Assembly (NCBI GenBank): GCA_019009955.1
Contig: CM032228.1
Span: 176,204,501-176,268,500 of the forward strand
DNA: 64,000 nt
Reading direction: 5' to 3'
Source: Riptortus pedestris
Taxonomy: Eukaryota; Arthropoda; Insecta; Hemiptera; Alydidae
Part shown: one piece after another, positions 1 to 10,975 of the stretch
Position numbering within the stretch: position 1 is the first letter of the stretch
How the letters are laid out: the number at the start of each line of letters is the position of its first letter
Translations under genes and position numbers: made by a program
Notes under the pieces: generated by a model
What the model saw: only the letters and a program-made list of their open reading frames with translations
Told to the model about the DNA's origin: nothing
The model's database searches: none

Positions 1-61
<61 letters not shown>
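1..61. repeat. (CA)n-(TA)n compound microsatellite
   Basis: A pure CA run passes directly into a TA run at the very edge of the window, so its left end is not visible. Confidence 0.95.
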
Positions 62-64
<3 letters not shown>

Positions 65-2230
65 ATTCTGTGTTGGAATTTTTTGTTTATCATGAAGAGA
101 TATATAAATAATGGCTTACGACCTTCTTCGAATCGATGCATTGGAATGGAGATATCGTGCTCGATTGATTATTCAAAAGACGTAATTGTAAATAAAATGG
201 AACCAAACATTTTGTTTAAATAATTCAAGAGGAGTAAAAAGATGTCATACGGTACCTACATCAATTTTTTAAATTATAATACACATGGAATATTGTAAAA
301 TTATCCCTATGTAATATAGGATATTAATATTAATTTTGAATTCCAAATTTACGAAAACATTTAAACGCGTGACCGTCCTCTTCCTGTGTGTTTGATGAAC
401 TATGAGATATTAAAAATGAATTTCATGTCACATTTACACAAAGCAATTATGATTATAAGTTGAATTCAGTGTAGGTAATTCATGCAATTTAAAGAAGGTG
501 AGATCCTATAAAGCTCTGGCATTATCCAAGCATTTTTCTTTCAGTTTTCTCTCTCGCCCTGGAGAATAAAATATAGCTCCCAAAAGCCCTGTTGAGATAA
601 AGGTTGTGACAGTTTTCTAGGAAAACAACACCTTTTATAACTTTCCTCAAGTAATGCCAGATATTATCTAAGCTATATTTAGAACACCTTAAGTGAAGAC
701 CCCTTATTTTGCACTTATTTTAATTAGCAAATGAGAGAAAAAGCTCTGTAAACTGTATTCTATGTAAATATGACCTACTTCTTCCTCTGGTGGTTTCACT
801 GTGGCTTGTTCGTTTGATCATTCAACATTTGTGATTTAAAATCACTTTTGTTCACGTGCAATTCATCACCATGGTTAATGTTTGGATAGTTTATTTGTCT
901 CATTGGATCCCAGAATAGATGAGTAGTATAATTTCGCCAAATGGAAGATATAATCGCTGATTGACAATTGATGGGGGCTATAATTGATACAGAATAATTT
1001 ATCCATCTCCAAGACCAACGTGGTACCTTTAATTCCACCATTCATTAAGGTGACCTATTTCCCAAATCATATAGAAATCAATAAATTGGCTGATCTTCAA
1101 TTATTGTGTTTACCGACACTTAATCTTCTAACAGGGCTCTGCATATAAATGATATTAAGATGATTCTTATATTCTATTTTAAAAGCTATAATTCAAAAAG
1201 GACCGTTTAAAATGGTAAAAAAATTATAACGTTCTGTAGTGGCAGCTTTAATAGTTACTGCATGAAATAGCAGTATACATTAAATTTAGTACTTTTAACT
1301 TCTTCAAAATTTATTTGCACGCTTAACCTTCTTTCAATATCCATTTGCACTTTTAATATTCGTGTCTCTTATAAAACAGTAATGATCAATAATAAGCGAA
1401 ATAAATAACTTCTCACTTTTTAACTAACTTTCTATTTCTTAAATTGCATGTACACAATCCAGCTGTGTTCATAAATAAGGTACAGCGTCTTTCGTTCGTG
1501 TTCAAAATTTTGTCACTAGTGGATCTATTTAGGTGCCCAATTCACAGGTAACCGAAAAATGCAATGAATAGGATAAAAGAAATGTGGGACATAAGGCAGC
1601 TTTAAAGAATTACTGTTGATCTACTGAAAATCGACTGTCTTGGAGCGTTTTCCCTCCAATGTTGGAAGTTTTTTTAAAAATATTAATTCTGGGTGTACCA
1701 CGGGAGACACAGAATTCAAGGAAGTCATGACAGAATCTAGAGGTTTATAACAAAGGAATGATACCTGCCTGGTAACTTTAATGTTGATTTCAGGTTGTAT
1801 AAAGAAATGAAAGAAACATTTTATGATTTTCTGCATTAATTGCTTACCAGACAAGGAAATGACCTTCAGGCATGTAACACGGAGTCTAGTAATGATTATT
1901 GATTTCGAACTGCCAATACTGGAATGTTTATCTCTCCTACGTTCTATGTGCCTTCCATAACAATCCCCTAGGAAAATGACACGAGGCAAACAAACTCATA
2001 ATCAAATGGATCACATTTCGATGAATGCAGGTTGACGAAGAAAACTACCACGGAACTGAACTGCTTTTGACCATTTTCTGATTCTAACCAAAGATAGCAA
2101 TAGATCAATTATGACAATGTCTTTTTGTTTTGGCACTGAGCAGCTTGTAGATGAATCGTTGATGAGAAGAACCGCAAAGATCTTTTCCAGTATTAGAACA
2201 CACGAAATGAAAAATCAAAACTTGAGGATT

Positions 2231-2235
<5 letters not shown>
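62..2235. other. No recognisable feature (AT-rich unique DNA)
   Basis: I see no domain-bearing reading frame, no repeat shared with the rest of the window and no RNA-like structure. Reading frames here are short and carry no recognisable motif. Confidence 0.5.

Positions 2236-2262
<27 letters not shown>
2236..2262. repeat. Poly(A) run
   Basis: An uninterrupted run of about 27 A. It could be the tail of an old retroposed sequence on the plus strand, but I could not recognise a body upstream and no target duplication is evident. Confidence 0.8.
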
Positions 2263-2948
2263 TGTTACTCAATTGATTTTTGTCTATATTCATTATAAAA
2301 TATGACAGAAAATACCCTAATGAAGCTATTATACAGTTTTAAAACTTTACATTTTTTTACAACTTTCTACAAATATTACTGATAAAGGAGAGAAATATGA
2401 TAGTTAGAACTTGAACTAGTAGTAAAAGTTATGTACCTCTCAACTTGAGAGAGAATATTTAATAATGGAAGTGAAGGAGTTTAAATGCCCCCACCTTAAG
2501 TAATCTCTTAATATTAGTAAGTATTAATATCGTGGAAGAGGAGAGAGAAATTTCATAAGATTAGTCTTTGTGACCTTGTCTCGGTAGATCACTCTCGGGA
2601 AGCGCTTTTATCTCCCTAAGCATCTATATAATACCTGCATAGATTTTATGCTCCAAACTAGAGTTAACATTCCTCTATCTAAAAGGGATTAAAGAGATAA
2701 AAGTATTCTAAGAATCCAAGAAAGCAACTATTTCATTACAAATATTTTTCTCTTGATTAAAGATATTATTGAAAATGGCAGTATTATTTCCTATGGGTCT
2801 ACATTTTTTCACTATATGCAGGAAATGAACTTTAAATATGAATTATGTTTAAAAAATAGATGGAGTCATTGTTGTTTTATTTTTTAATTTATGATACGGA
2901 TTCCATTCTACTAAAATAGTAAGTAAATTACTTTAATTTTAATTTGTA

Positions 2949-2976
2949 CTAGCTAAGGTACCCGGTGATGCCGGGG
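2949..2976 (-). mobile_element. Helitron-type 3' terminus
   Basis: On the minus strand a GC-rich hairpin (CCGGG, five-base loop, CCCGG; 2961-2975) is followed after 8 bases by CTAG at 2949-2952 and then a host T. A hairpin just upstream of CTRR, inserted before T, is the classical Helitron 3' end. The element would extend rightward in window coordinates. I could not find its 5' TC end, so its length is unknown. It may be only a terminal fragment. Confidence 0.5.
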
Positions 2977-2979
2977 AAA

Positions 2980-4440
2980 TATTTGTCGACTCACTAATGA
3001 TGATATTTTTATAGCAAGACTTCAATGTGTACAATTACACTTCCCTTTTCGACATTGTTTTTCCGAATTAGCTAATCCTAAAGGGTAACTTTTCTGGACT
3101 AATATAATAGAAATTTTAGTTATGAAGAATAAATGAAAATGTGTTCCTAATCTATTCCTCTCCACTTTTTGTGACTCCGTTTTTGAATAATCCACACCAT
3201 AATCATGAATAACATTTATTATAATTAAATAATATCTATAATGAACATTTTCCCCGTCAAAACCAATCCGAGCACATATAGTTTAAGCATAGTTTTGTAC
3301 ATAAGATTATATTCGTAATAGTAAATCTCTCAATCAGTTGAAATCATTTCTAGTAATGCCAGTATTTCACAGGAAATAAGTAAACTCAATTAACTGATTT
3401 AGCCTCCGCCGACGTCTGCTCCCGCATCAACATTGATTTCCTTAAATTATTGATCCAAAATATTATTTTAATCATTTATCTACCTGATGGAATTAAATAA
3501 TAGTGGAACCCTAAAAATAATTTCATTTATAACCAAAAAGCTAGGTGAGGGAAAGAGATCGCTGCCCTCCTTGCAATCTAAGTAATCTTTAAAAAATCAT
3601 ATCGAGGTTAAACGCATATTTTCTTTTGTCATAATGATATTACCATTGTTATGATAGTACATATTTGTTTCAATAACATCAAGATATCAGAAATAAAATA
3701 ATATATTGCCAGAACCATGTGTTTCCTCTATGATCATGACCAACAAAAAGTTCTTGTTCCGTTAAAGTATTTATTATTACGTACACTTTGAAGCTCAAAT
3801 ATCTGTGTCTGTTGGCAAAGGAAGAGTCAACAAGACTGCAAAAAACACCCTTAGCATGCCACAATGTGTAAAAAGCAGTAATTTAATAACTTATAAATAA
3901 AAGCTAAGTTCGGTGTCTAACTAGCATAAAAACGTGAATAAATTAAAAGTAATAGTAAAGAGATAAATAAAAATATGTAAGCCTAAGTCAGGGAAATGTT
4001 GATAAAATCACTATAACGTTATTTTATCTAAATTTAAAATAATAAACTAATTCACTATATGAAATGTCTAAAATCATTAAGGACATAGCTGTTTTCTATT
4101 AATACAGTTCATGATACCTCCAAACTTTTTCTCTTCCCCATTTCACCTTTTTTGGTTTTGGCCTGTTGTTACCTTTCTTCTTCAAGATCATATTCAGGTT
4201 ATAGTTATTTATTTTTATTTTTCCATATTTCATTGGTCTGAGATTTAGCAGAACATTAATTATTGTGTTTATTTATTGAGAATGAAGAATTATTTCATGA
4301 TTTTTTGTTTTATTTTTATATTATATTCACCTTTAATTAACCATCAAATTCATTCCTTAAATATTAATATAGACAAATAAAATATATTTTTTTTTGGCTT
4401 CAGAGTTGCGTTCATACGTATCGTACCTACGTGTAAAGGC
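2980..4440. other. No recognisable feature, possibly part of a Helitron
   Basis: AT-rich sequence without recognisable coding. Part of it may be the interior of the Helitron-like element whose 3' end lies at 2949-2976, but no second copy is present in the window to delimit it. Confidence 0.35.
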
Positions 4441-4840
4441 GTGGGCTTATAAACTAGAAAAGGGCAACGTATTCATCCCTGCCACGGGATGACTACACTT
4501 CGTAAGGAGGGGAAGGTTGCATCCCTGTCAAGGATATATTTCAATACTCCAGGGTGCAACAGTGTGCTAGTGGCACGAATTATCGTAGGGGTAGGGTACA
4601 AGTTATGGTTTACGAGGAACCTACTGGTACGATGATGTCTGGCCCCTCCTACTTCCAGTAACCAAGAATGAATAATGAAGGCACTCTAGAATGAAGAACC
4701 AGATTAAATAAATTACAGCTATTTATCCACTGAGATGGCTCAGGAAAGAGAAACCATCATTGATTGATACATAACTTCCTTCTGCGGAAGAACTAGAATG
4801 AGTCATATAACAAGAATTACATTCAAAATAAAACAATAAT

Positions 4841-5398
4841 TCAAAATATGCCTGAAATTCAGTCATAAGTTTCGGTTCCGTCAATGGGCGAATTAGTATG
4901 CTAGAAATAAGAGATGAATGGTTTAAAAGGGCAACAATAAGGTGTCACAGAGTTCACGCCACAATCAGCGATTATGACATATCATGCATTAACTTTGAAG
5001 TGACTAAAAGCCTTATAATTAGTAGTGCCACAATCCAGGGTGTTCACTCATCCCTTAGAATGCAGCAGACATATATTGACGATTCACAAGAGGGAAGTCG
5101 AGATCGAATAATAAGACGTGAAGTCTAAAGGATTAAATCCAGTTTTTCTGAAAAGCAGACTTATGTTGTGTTTTTTGGATGCAATAGTTCACTAGTTGAC
5201 GAGCATTGGTCAGCAAGTCAAAACGCACTGAAAAATGAAGTCATTCATATGGTTCCATTAAAGAAAACGAATCAGTTCAAGTACTGCCTTAACAACAAAT
5301 GCCGCAGAGCTATGGATGCAGAAAATTACATATTCCCAGCCGGTGACAATGTGATGAGGAATGTAAAGACAAATGTGAGGTCGGCAAATGGACTCTAA
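4841..5398 (+). pseudogene. Unidentified broken reading frame (about 185 codons, one internal stop)
   Basis: One plus-strand frame stays open from about 4841 to 5398 except for a single TAA at 5126-5128. ATG codons lie at 4898 and at 5168, on either side of the stop. In an AT-rich background such a run with one stop suggests old coding sequence. I do not recognise the product: it has scattered Trp, Cys and Arg, a WFKRA segment near the start and CRRAMDAENYIF near the end, but no catalytic motif I can name. The higher-complexity DNA just upstream (4440-4700) may belong to the same element. It could be an eroded transposon gene or chance. Confidence 0.25.
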
Positions 5399-5671
5399 GA
5401 AATGAGGAAATTCCTGTCTTGGTAGTGGTGGCTCCGTCATGTAGAAATAATTAGAAAAGTGAAAAGGTCTCACAATTCAACCAAATAAGTCAAAATCTTG
5501 TTTAAGTCAAAATATCACTTACTATATAAAAGGGAAGACACTAATGGAAAGAAATAATGTCCAAAAAAAAATCTAATATCAGAAAAGAAGGAAGAAATTG
5601 CAATATGAAAAGCCCACGCTGGAGAAATGGAAGAAAATGTTGTGTAATGAAATTGACATTGCATTAAATAA

Positions 5672-5673
<2 letters not shown>

Positions 5674-5705
<32 letters not shown>

Positions 5706-5730
5706 TAATATATATATATATATATATATT
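5674..5730. repeat. (TA)n microsatellite with central break
   Basis: Two TA runs separated by a short ATTCATAA-like interruption. It is not within an HLE-A copy. Confidence 0.9.
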
Positions 5731-5842
5731 ATATTGTGAGTATTCCAAGCACAGAGCACTTTAAGATTATTATGTATGAATGGTTAAATGTATTGTTTTA
5801 CCTTTAAATAAGTATTATACCCAATTTGAAGTGAAGTCACCA

Positions 5843-5870
5843 TGTATATAAGGATGCCCTATATAAGGAC
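5843..5870 (+). promoter_or_regulatory. Possible LTR-type promoter with doubled TATA box
   Basis: TATATAAGGATGCCC and ATATAAGGACCCC lie 16 bases apart. They are followed by a GC-rich stretch to about 5990 and, near 6190, by a TGGTGGCCC string like a primer-binding site. This order (TATA, GC-rich R-like segment, AT-rich U5-like segment, TGG) resembles an LTR. No second LTR or clear TG/CA ends were found in the window, so this is tentative. Confidence 0.22.
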
Positions 5871-6589
5871 CCCCTCACGACGGATTAAGATTAGACATAT
5901 TCGGCATCCTCTGGAGGGTTCTTGTTGGCGAGACCCCGCTAATCCTTTTGCCAGATCCGGCCTACCTGACCAGTCTACTGCCTATACTACCTCTCACTGC
6001 TAAGTAAGTAATTCTATAAAACAGCTAAGTGTTTCAATTGTAATATAGTCTAAGTATAATTAAGTGTCCCCCATTATATTTTTAAAGGTGTCTGTTCTTT
6101 TGCATTTAATAATTATTATTGAATGTTTTGATTATAAATAAATTTATATATATATATATATATAATTTGGACTTGATTCGATTGCTGGTGGCCCTTCCAA
6201 AATTCTTGTTAGTGGTTTGGTTGTGGGATTTTTCATATATTTTAGCTTCCACTGCTTATCGCCGCTGCCAGATCGCAACAGTTGTTAAAAAGACAGACCA
6301 TTGGGGGGAAAAAAAGAGAGACGAAAAGCCCTCAGAATAGAAAAATCGTCTCACTGTGTGATAAAAGATTTATCTGATCCCCGAAAAGACAAAGAGAAGA
6401 TCCTTTAATGCGTTTGCAAATTGTAAGGGGATCAGAATGCTCACAATCGTGTACAAACCTCGATGTACGGGTACGTTAAGCTGAAATAGCTATCTTCGGA
6501 GCATACTGACAGTAAATGGGTGTCTAGAAAACTTGATCAACTGTCCATAATAATAACGTTTATCAATATCCATCCATAAATGTTAGGTG

Positions 6590-6592
<3 letters not shown>

Positions 6593-6636
<44 letters not shown>
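6593..6636. repeat. (TA)n microsatellite
   Basis: An uninterrupted TA run of about 22 units, not associated with a recognised element. Confidence 0.95.
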
Positions 6637-6641
<5 letters not shown>

Positions 6642-6849
6642 GTTTGAGACACAATGTCTCCTTGTCACAGACATGCAGTTCCCATGTTTGAAAAAGAATA
6701 AAGAAATTATGTATATATTCCGTAGTGATGCTGAACACAAAGAAGAAAAAATAGAGAAGAGAAGAGATTTCTAGATTTAAAAGATTACAATGAGCACAAC
6801 GAGTGATAACCTTTAAAAAAGAATGAATATGCCGGGGTTAATTACTTGT

Positions 6850-6881
6850 GCCATTTTAGTTACTCTAGTAACTAAAATGGC
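6850..6881. other. Perfect inverted repeat (15-bp arms, 2-base loop)
   Basis: The left arm starts GCCATTTTAG and ends TTACT; after CT the exact reverse complement follows. It lies 27 bases before a run of 14 G (6909-6922). A protein-binding palindrome, a terminator-like hairpin or a remnant of a fold-back element are all possible. Confidence 0.7.
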
Positions 6882-6908
6882 CTCATATATCAAACAATCC
6901 CGAACAAC

Positions 6909-6922
6909 GGGGGGGGGGGGGG
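6909..6922. repeat. Poly(G) run
   Basis: Fourteen consecutive G in AT-rich DNA. Confidence 0.9.
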
Positions 6923-7244
6923 CTAAACAAGGAGTAGTCACGACTTTCCTTATCCTGTAAGTTCCAAATAAAATTATTTCAAGAACTACAACAATTAAAT
7001 AATGGCTGTAGAGTGCAGAAAACTCATAAGGATGAAAATCCTGGCTAACAAACAGCCCTTATGACAGGTGACTCTAGGGAGCAAGGAACAGGCTCTATGG
7101 CCGTCACCCCATTATTCCCAACAATTAATTTTTCAGCCTTCACCTCCTTCCCCAATATTTTTTCCACTAATTTCATTTTCTAGAAGGGTAAATGTTATGG
7201 CAATAGAATATTTCACAACTAGTTGGATTTTATTTTCAAAAAAG

Positions 7245-7620
7245 TTATATTTAAAAAAAAAATTAAAAAAACTAAGTGCTGCCCTAGGCTCCTTGAACCA
7301 GCCACTACAACCACTGCTGCAGACACCAGGACACTAAAGATTGGAATAACGGGCAACACAGAACAACTCTTCGTGGCTAAGTGCCACTCAGGGCTGCCTG
7401 AACCAGCCAGTACAACCAGTTCTGCAGTCACCAGTCCACTAGAGATTGGAATAACGGGTAACACATAACAGCTCCTCGTGGCTAAGTGCCACTCAGGGCT
7501 GCCTGAACCAGCCAGTACAACCAGTTCTGCAGTCACCAGTCCACTAGAGATTGGAATAACGGGTAACACATAACAGCTCCTCGTGGCTAAGTGCCAATCA
7601 GGGCTGCTTGAACCAGCCAC
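7245..7620 (-). other. Open frame made by satellite units (35-residue repeat)
   Basis: On the minus strand a frame of about 125 codons crosses more than three satellite units without a stop and encodes a 35-residue repeat containing SGSPEWHLAT, SCYVLPVIPISSGL and ELVVLAGS. It ends where units pick up stops or one-base deletions, and most other units do not keep the frame. The simplest reading is a by-product of a unit length divisible by three. A repeat-protein exon cannot be excluded without transcript data. Confidence 0.3.
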
Positions 7621-9470
7621 TACAACCAGTGCTGCAGAAACCAGTCCACTAAAGATTGGAATAATGGGCTAAACAGACTTAACCCTTTGTGACTAAGTGC
7701 CAATCAGGGCTGCTTGAACCAGCCACTAAACCAGTGCTGCAGATACCAGTCCACTAAAGATTGGAATAACGGGCTACACAGAACAGCTCCTCGTGGCTAA
7801 GTGCCACTCAGGGCTGCTTGAACCAGCCACTACAACCAGTGCTGCAGAAACCAGTCCACTAGAGATTGGAATAATGGGCTAAACAGACTTAACCCTTTGT
7901 GACTAAGTGCCAATCAGGGCTGCTTGAACCAGACACTAAACCAGTGCTGCAGATACCAGTCCACTAAAGATTGGAATAACAAGCTACACAGAACAACTCT
8001 TCGTGGCTAAGTGCCACTCAGGGCTGCCTGAACCAGCCAGTACAACCAGTTCTGCAGACACCAGTCCACTAGAGATTGGAATAACGGGTAACACATAACA
8101 GCTCCTCGTGGCTAAGTGCCAATCAGGGCTGCTTGAACCAGCCACTACAACCAGGGCTGCAGACACCAGTCCACTAGAGATTGGAATAATGGGCTAAACA
8201 GACTTAACCCTTTGTGACTAAGTGCCAATCAGGGATGCTTGAACCAGCCACTAAACCAGTGCTGCAGATACCAGTCCACTAAAGATTGGAATAACGGGCT
8301 ACACAGAACAGCTCCTCGTGGCTAAGTGCCAATCAGGGCTGCTTGAACCAGCCACTACAACCAGTGCTGCAGAAACCAGTCCACTAGAGATTGGAATAAT
8401 GGGCTAAACAGACTTAACCCTTTGTGACTAAGTGCCAATCAGGGCTGCTTGAACCAGACACTAAACCAGTGCTGCAGATACCAGTCCACTAAAGATTGGA
8501 ATAACGGGCTACACAGAACAGCTCCTCGTGGCTAAGTGCCAATCAGGGCTGCTTGAACCAGCCACTAAACCAGTGATGCTGACACCAGTCCACTAAAGAT
8601 TGGAATAACGGGTAACACAGAACGGCTCCTCGTGGCTAAGTGCCACTCAGGGCTGAGTGAACCAGCCACTACAGCCAGTGCTGCAGAAACCAGTCCACTA
8701 GAGATTGGAATAATGGGCTAAACAGACTTAACCCTTTGTGACTAAGTGCCAATCAGGGCTGCTTGAACCAGACACTAAACCAGTGCTGCAGATACCAGTC
8801 CACTAAAGATTGGAATAACGGGCTACACAGAACAGCTCCTCGTGGCTAAGTGCCAATCAGGGCTGCTTGAACCAGCCACTAAACCAGTGATGCTGACACC
8901 AGTCCACTAAAGATTGGAATAACGGGTAACACAGAACGGCTCCTCGTGGCTAAGTGCCACTCAGGGCTGAGTGAACCAGCCACTACAGCCAGTGCTGCAG
9001 ATACCAGTCCACTAAAGATTGGAATAACGGGCTACACAGAACAGCTCCTCGTGGCTAAGTGCCAATCAGGGCTGCTTGAACCAGCCACTAAACCAGTGAT
9101 GCTGACACCAGTCCACTAAAGATTGGAATAACGGGTAACACAGAACGGCTCCTCGTGGCTAAGTGCCACTCAGGGCTGAGTGAACCAGCCACTACAGCCA
9201 ATGTTGCAGACACCAGTCCACTAGAAATTGAAATAACGGACTAAACAGACTTAACCCTTTGTGGCTAAGTGAAACTCAGGGCTGCTTGAACCAGCCACTA
9301 AACCAGTGATGCAGACATCAGTCCACTAGAGATTGGAATAACGGGCTGCACAAAACAACGTCACTTGGCTAAGTGCTACTCAGGGCTGTTTGTAGCAGCC
9401 ACTAAACCAATGCTGAAGACACTAGTCCACTAGTGACTGCCTGAACCAGCCACTTCTACCATTGCTGTGG
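7271..9470. repeat. 105-bp satellite, about 20 units, with higher-order structure
   Basis: The string TTGGAATAA recurs with a spacing of 104-105 bp at 7341, 7446, 7551, 7656, 7761, 7866, 7971, 8076, 8181 and onward to about 9333. Each unit contains GGCTGCTTGAACCAGCCAC, CCAGTCCACTA and GTGGCTAAGTGCCA-like strings. One variant unit (AATAATGGGCTAAACAGAC, then CCCTTTGTGACTAAG) returns at 7656, 7866, 8181, 8391 and 8705, giving a higher-order period of about 525 bp (five units). Later units show a 210/315-bp pattern marked by AGTGATGCTGACACC. The first and last units (7271-7340; 9380-9470) are divergent, as expected at array edges. Because 105 is a multiple of three, some frames stay open across units. 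Confidence 0.97.
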
Positions 9471-10805
9471 ACTCCAGGATGGATGGCAAGAAACACGGAT
9501 TTTACAAACGGAAACGGGACCACTTCATGATTGGAAAAACGAACCCTACAAAAGTATTAGGAACAGATAAATAGCACCGAACATTGTAGAAAATATTAAA
9601 AGACGGTAGGCCCTGGTAATAGTTGCTGAATGGCGTACATTAGGACTTGTGAAGTTTGCTATCTTTCATTGAACTGGCTTGGCTGGCATCTGCGATGGAT
9701 GGTATCAAATAGTGGTAACAGATGTCCAGGACCTTTAAGGATGTACCGTAGTGTCAGTGGGAAGGAGTTATATTCAGCGAGAAATATTTTCTTTCATCTC
9801 TTTTTTTTTTAACGATATGGGGCAATTTACAAAAAATATTATTATATAAAATAGGAAATTGATATCAGATACCTTTAGTGTAAATAGTCTTGAATTGTTG
9901 TAAGATCATTTTTAAGAAACGGATAAATTAAGCAAAATCGTTTTAGTGTTTTAATGTAAAGAAATACAAACATGAAGTCAATAACTAGGGTCGACAGTTC
10001 TATGGTAATTGAAATATTTCATACACCTAACATGCCTTATGGGAATGAAAAATATTTCAAATGATATTAACCTTTTTATTAATTATTAGTTGCAAATACA
10101 CTTCATCATAAAATTTGTAAAATATGTGAACCTATTAGATTTAAAATTAATCACTAATGAACATTTAATCCTATTATTATTAAAAATATCATCCAACGCT
10201 CTCCTATTTCATTATAATTTACTCCAATTACGAAGACTGGATATAACAATTGGGAGTAATGGAAGAACAAACTGTTGCTTTGACGCAATGCGGCACCAGG
10301 TGGTTTTGGGGATTAAGAAAATTCTTGTATTTTTTAAAAGAACTATCCATAGCCTTTCTTAGTTAAATTGCCTTCATTAATAAAAGTTTATTGTATAATA
10401 TGGATATATAGTACTTCATGTGAAGTTATTTGATATCTAGCTACTTCACAAATCCAGTTATTCCAAATAGTTCATACAATGCCATTCTAATAATGAATTC
10501 TTGCGCCTAAATCTAAGATCCTCTAGTGTCATGCTATTAGTAACCCCGTACGATTGTTTGACATACAGTCCAGTTGCTCAGTGTTTAACAAGTCCATTAA
10601 TAACTATTAATCCCGTTTTCTATCCTCCAATATAGAAATAATTCGGAATTTTATGAAATAATAATAATTTATCCTGTCTTAATTATAGCCAGATACGTAT
10701 TCGATAAAAGAAAAATCTATATTAATATAACCTAGAAATATTTATCACTACTGTAAGTACCAAATCCACTTCCTAAAAAAAATGTCATTAAAATATTACT
10801 GGATA
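9471..10805. other. No recognisable feature
   Basis: The first 300 bases are more balanced in composition and may be a flanking repeat remnant. The rest is AT-rich with no recognisable coding or repeat. Confidence 0.45.
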
Positions 10806-10975
10806 GTTTGTTAAATCGTTATTAATCGTTTAGTAAACCAAGGGACGTGGGCTCGATTTCCATCCATGTAATAGATATTTTTTTACTAAAAGACTCATAA
10901 AATATAATCCTTAGTAATCTGTAGATAAACCATCCAAATTAGACTTAATAGCATAAAGTGGACTTTATTTATAAA
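10806..10975 (+). mobile_element. tRNA-like SINE, old degraded copy
   Basis: It matches the window's SINE family through a box B-like GGGCTCGATTTCC, then AAAGACTCATAAAATA, ATCCTTAGT, CTGTAGATAAACC, ATTAGACTTAATAGCA and a final AAAGTGGAC near 10956. The 5' end is missing and the tail merges into AT-rich DNA. It is the most diverged copy in the window. Confidence 0.6.

Noticed and set aside
7271..9470. CRISPR-like array
   Set aside because: Units are directly contiguous 105-bp tandem repeats without unique spacers, in eukaryotic DNA; it is a satellite.
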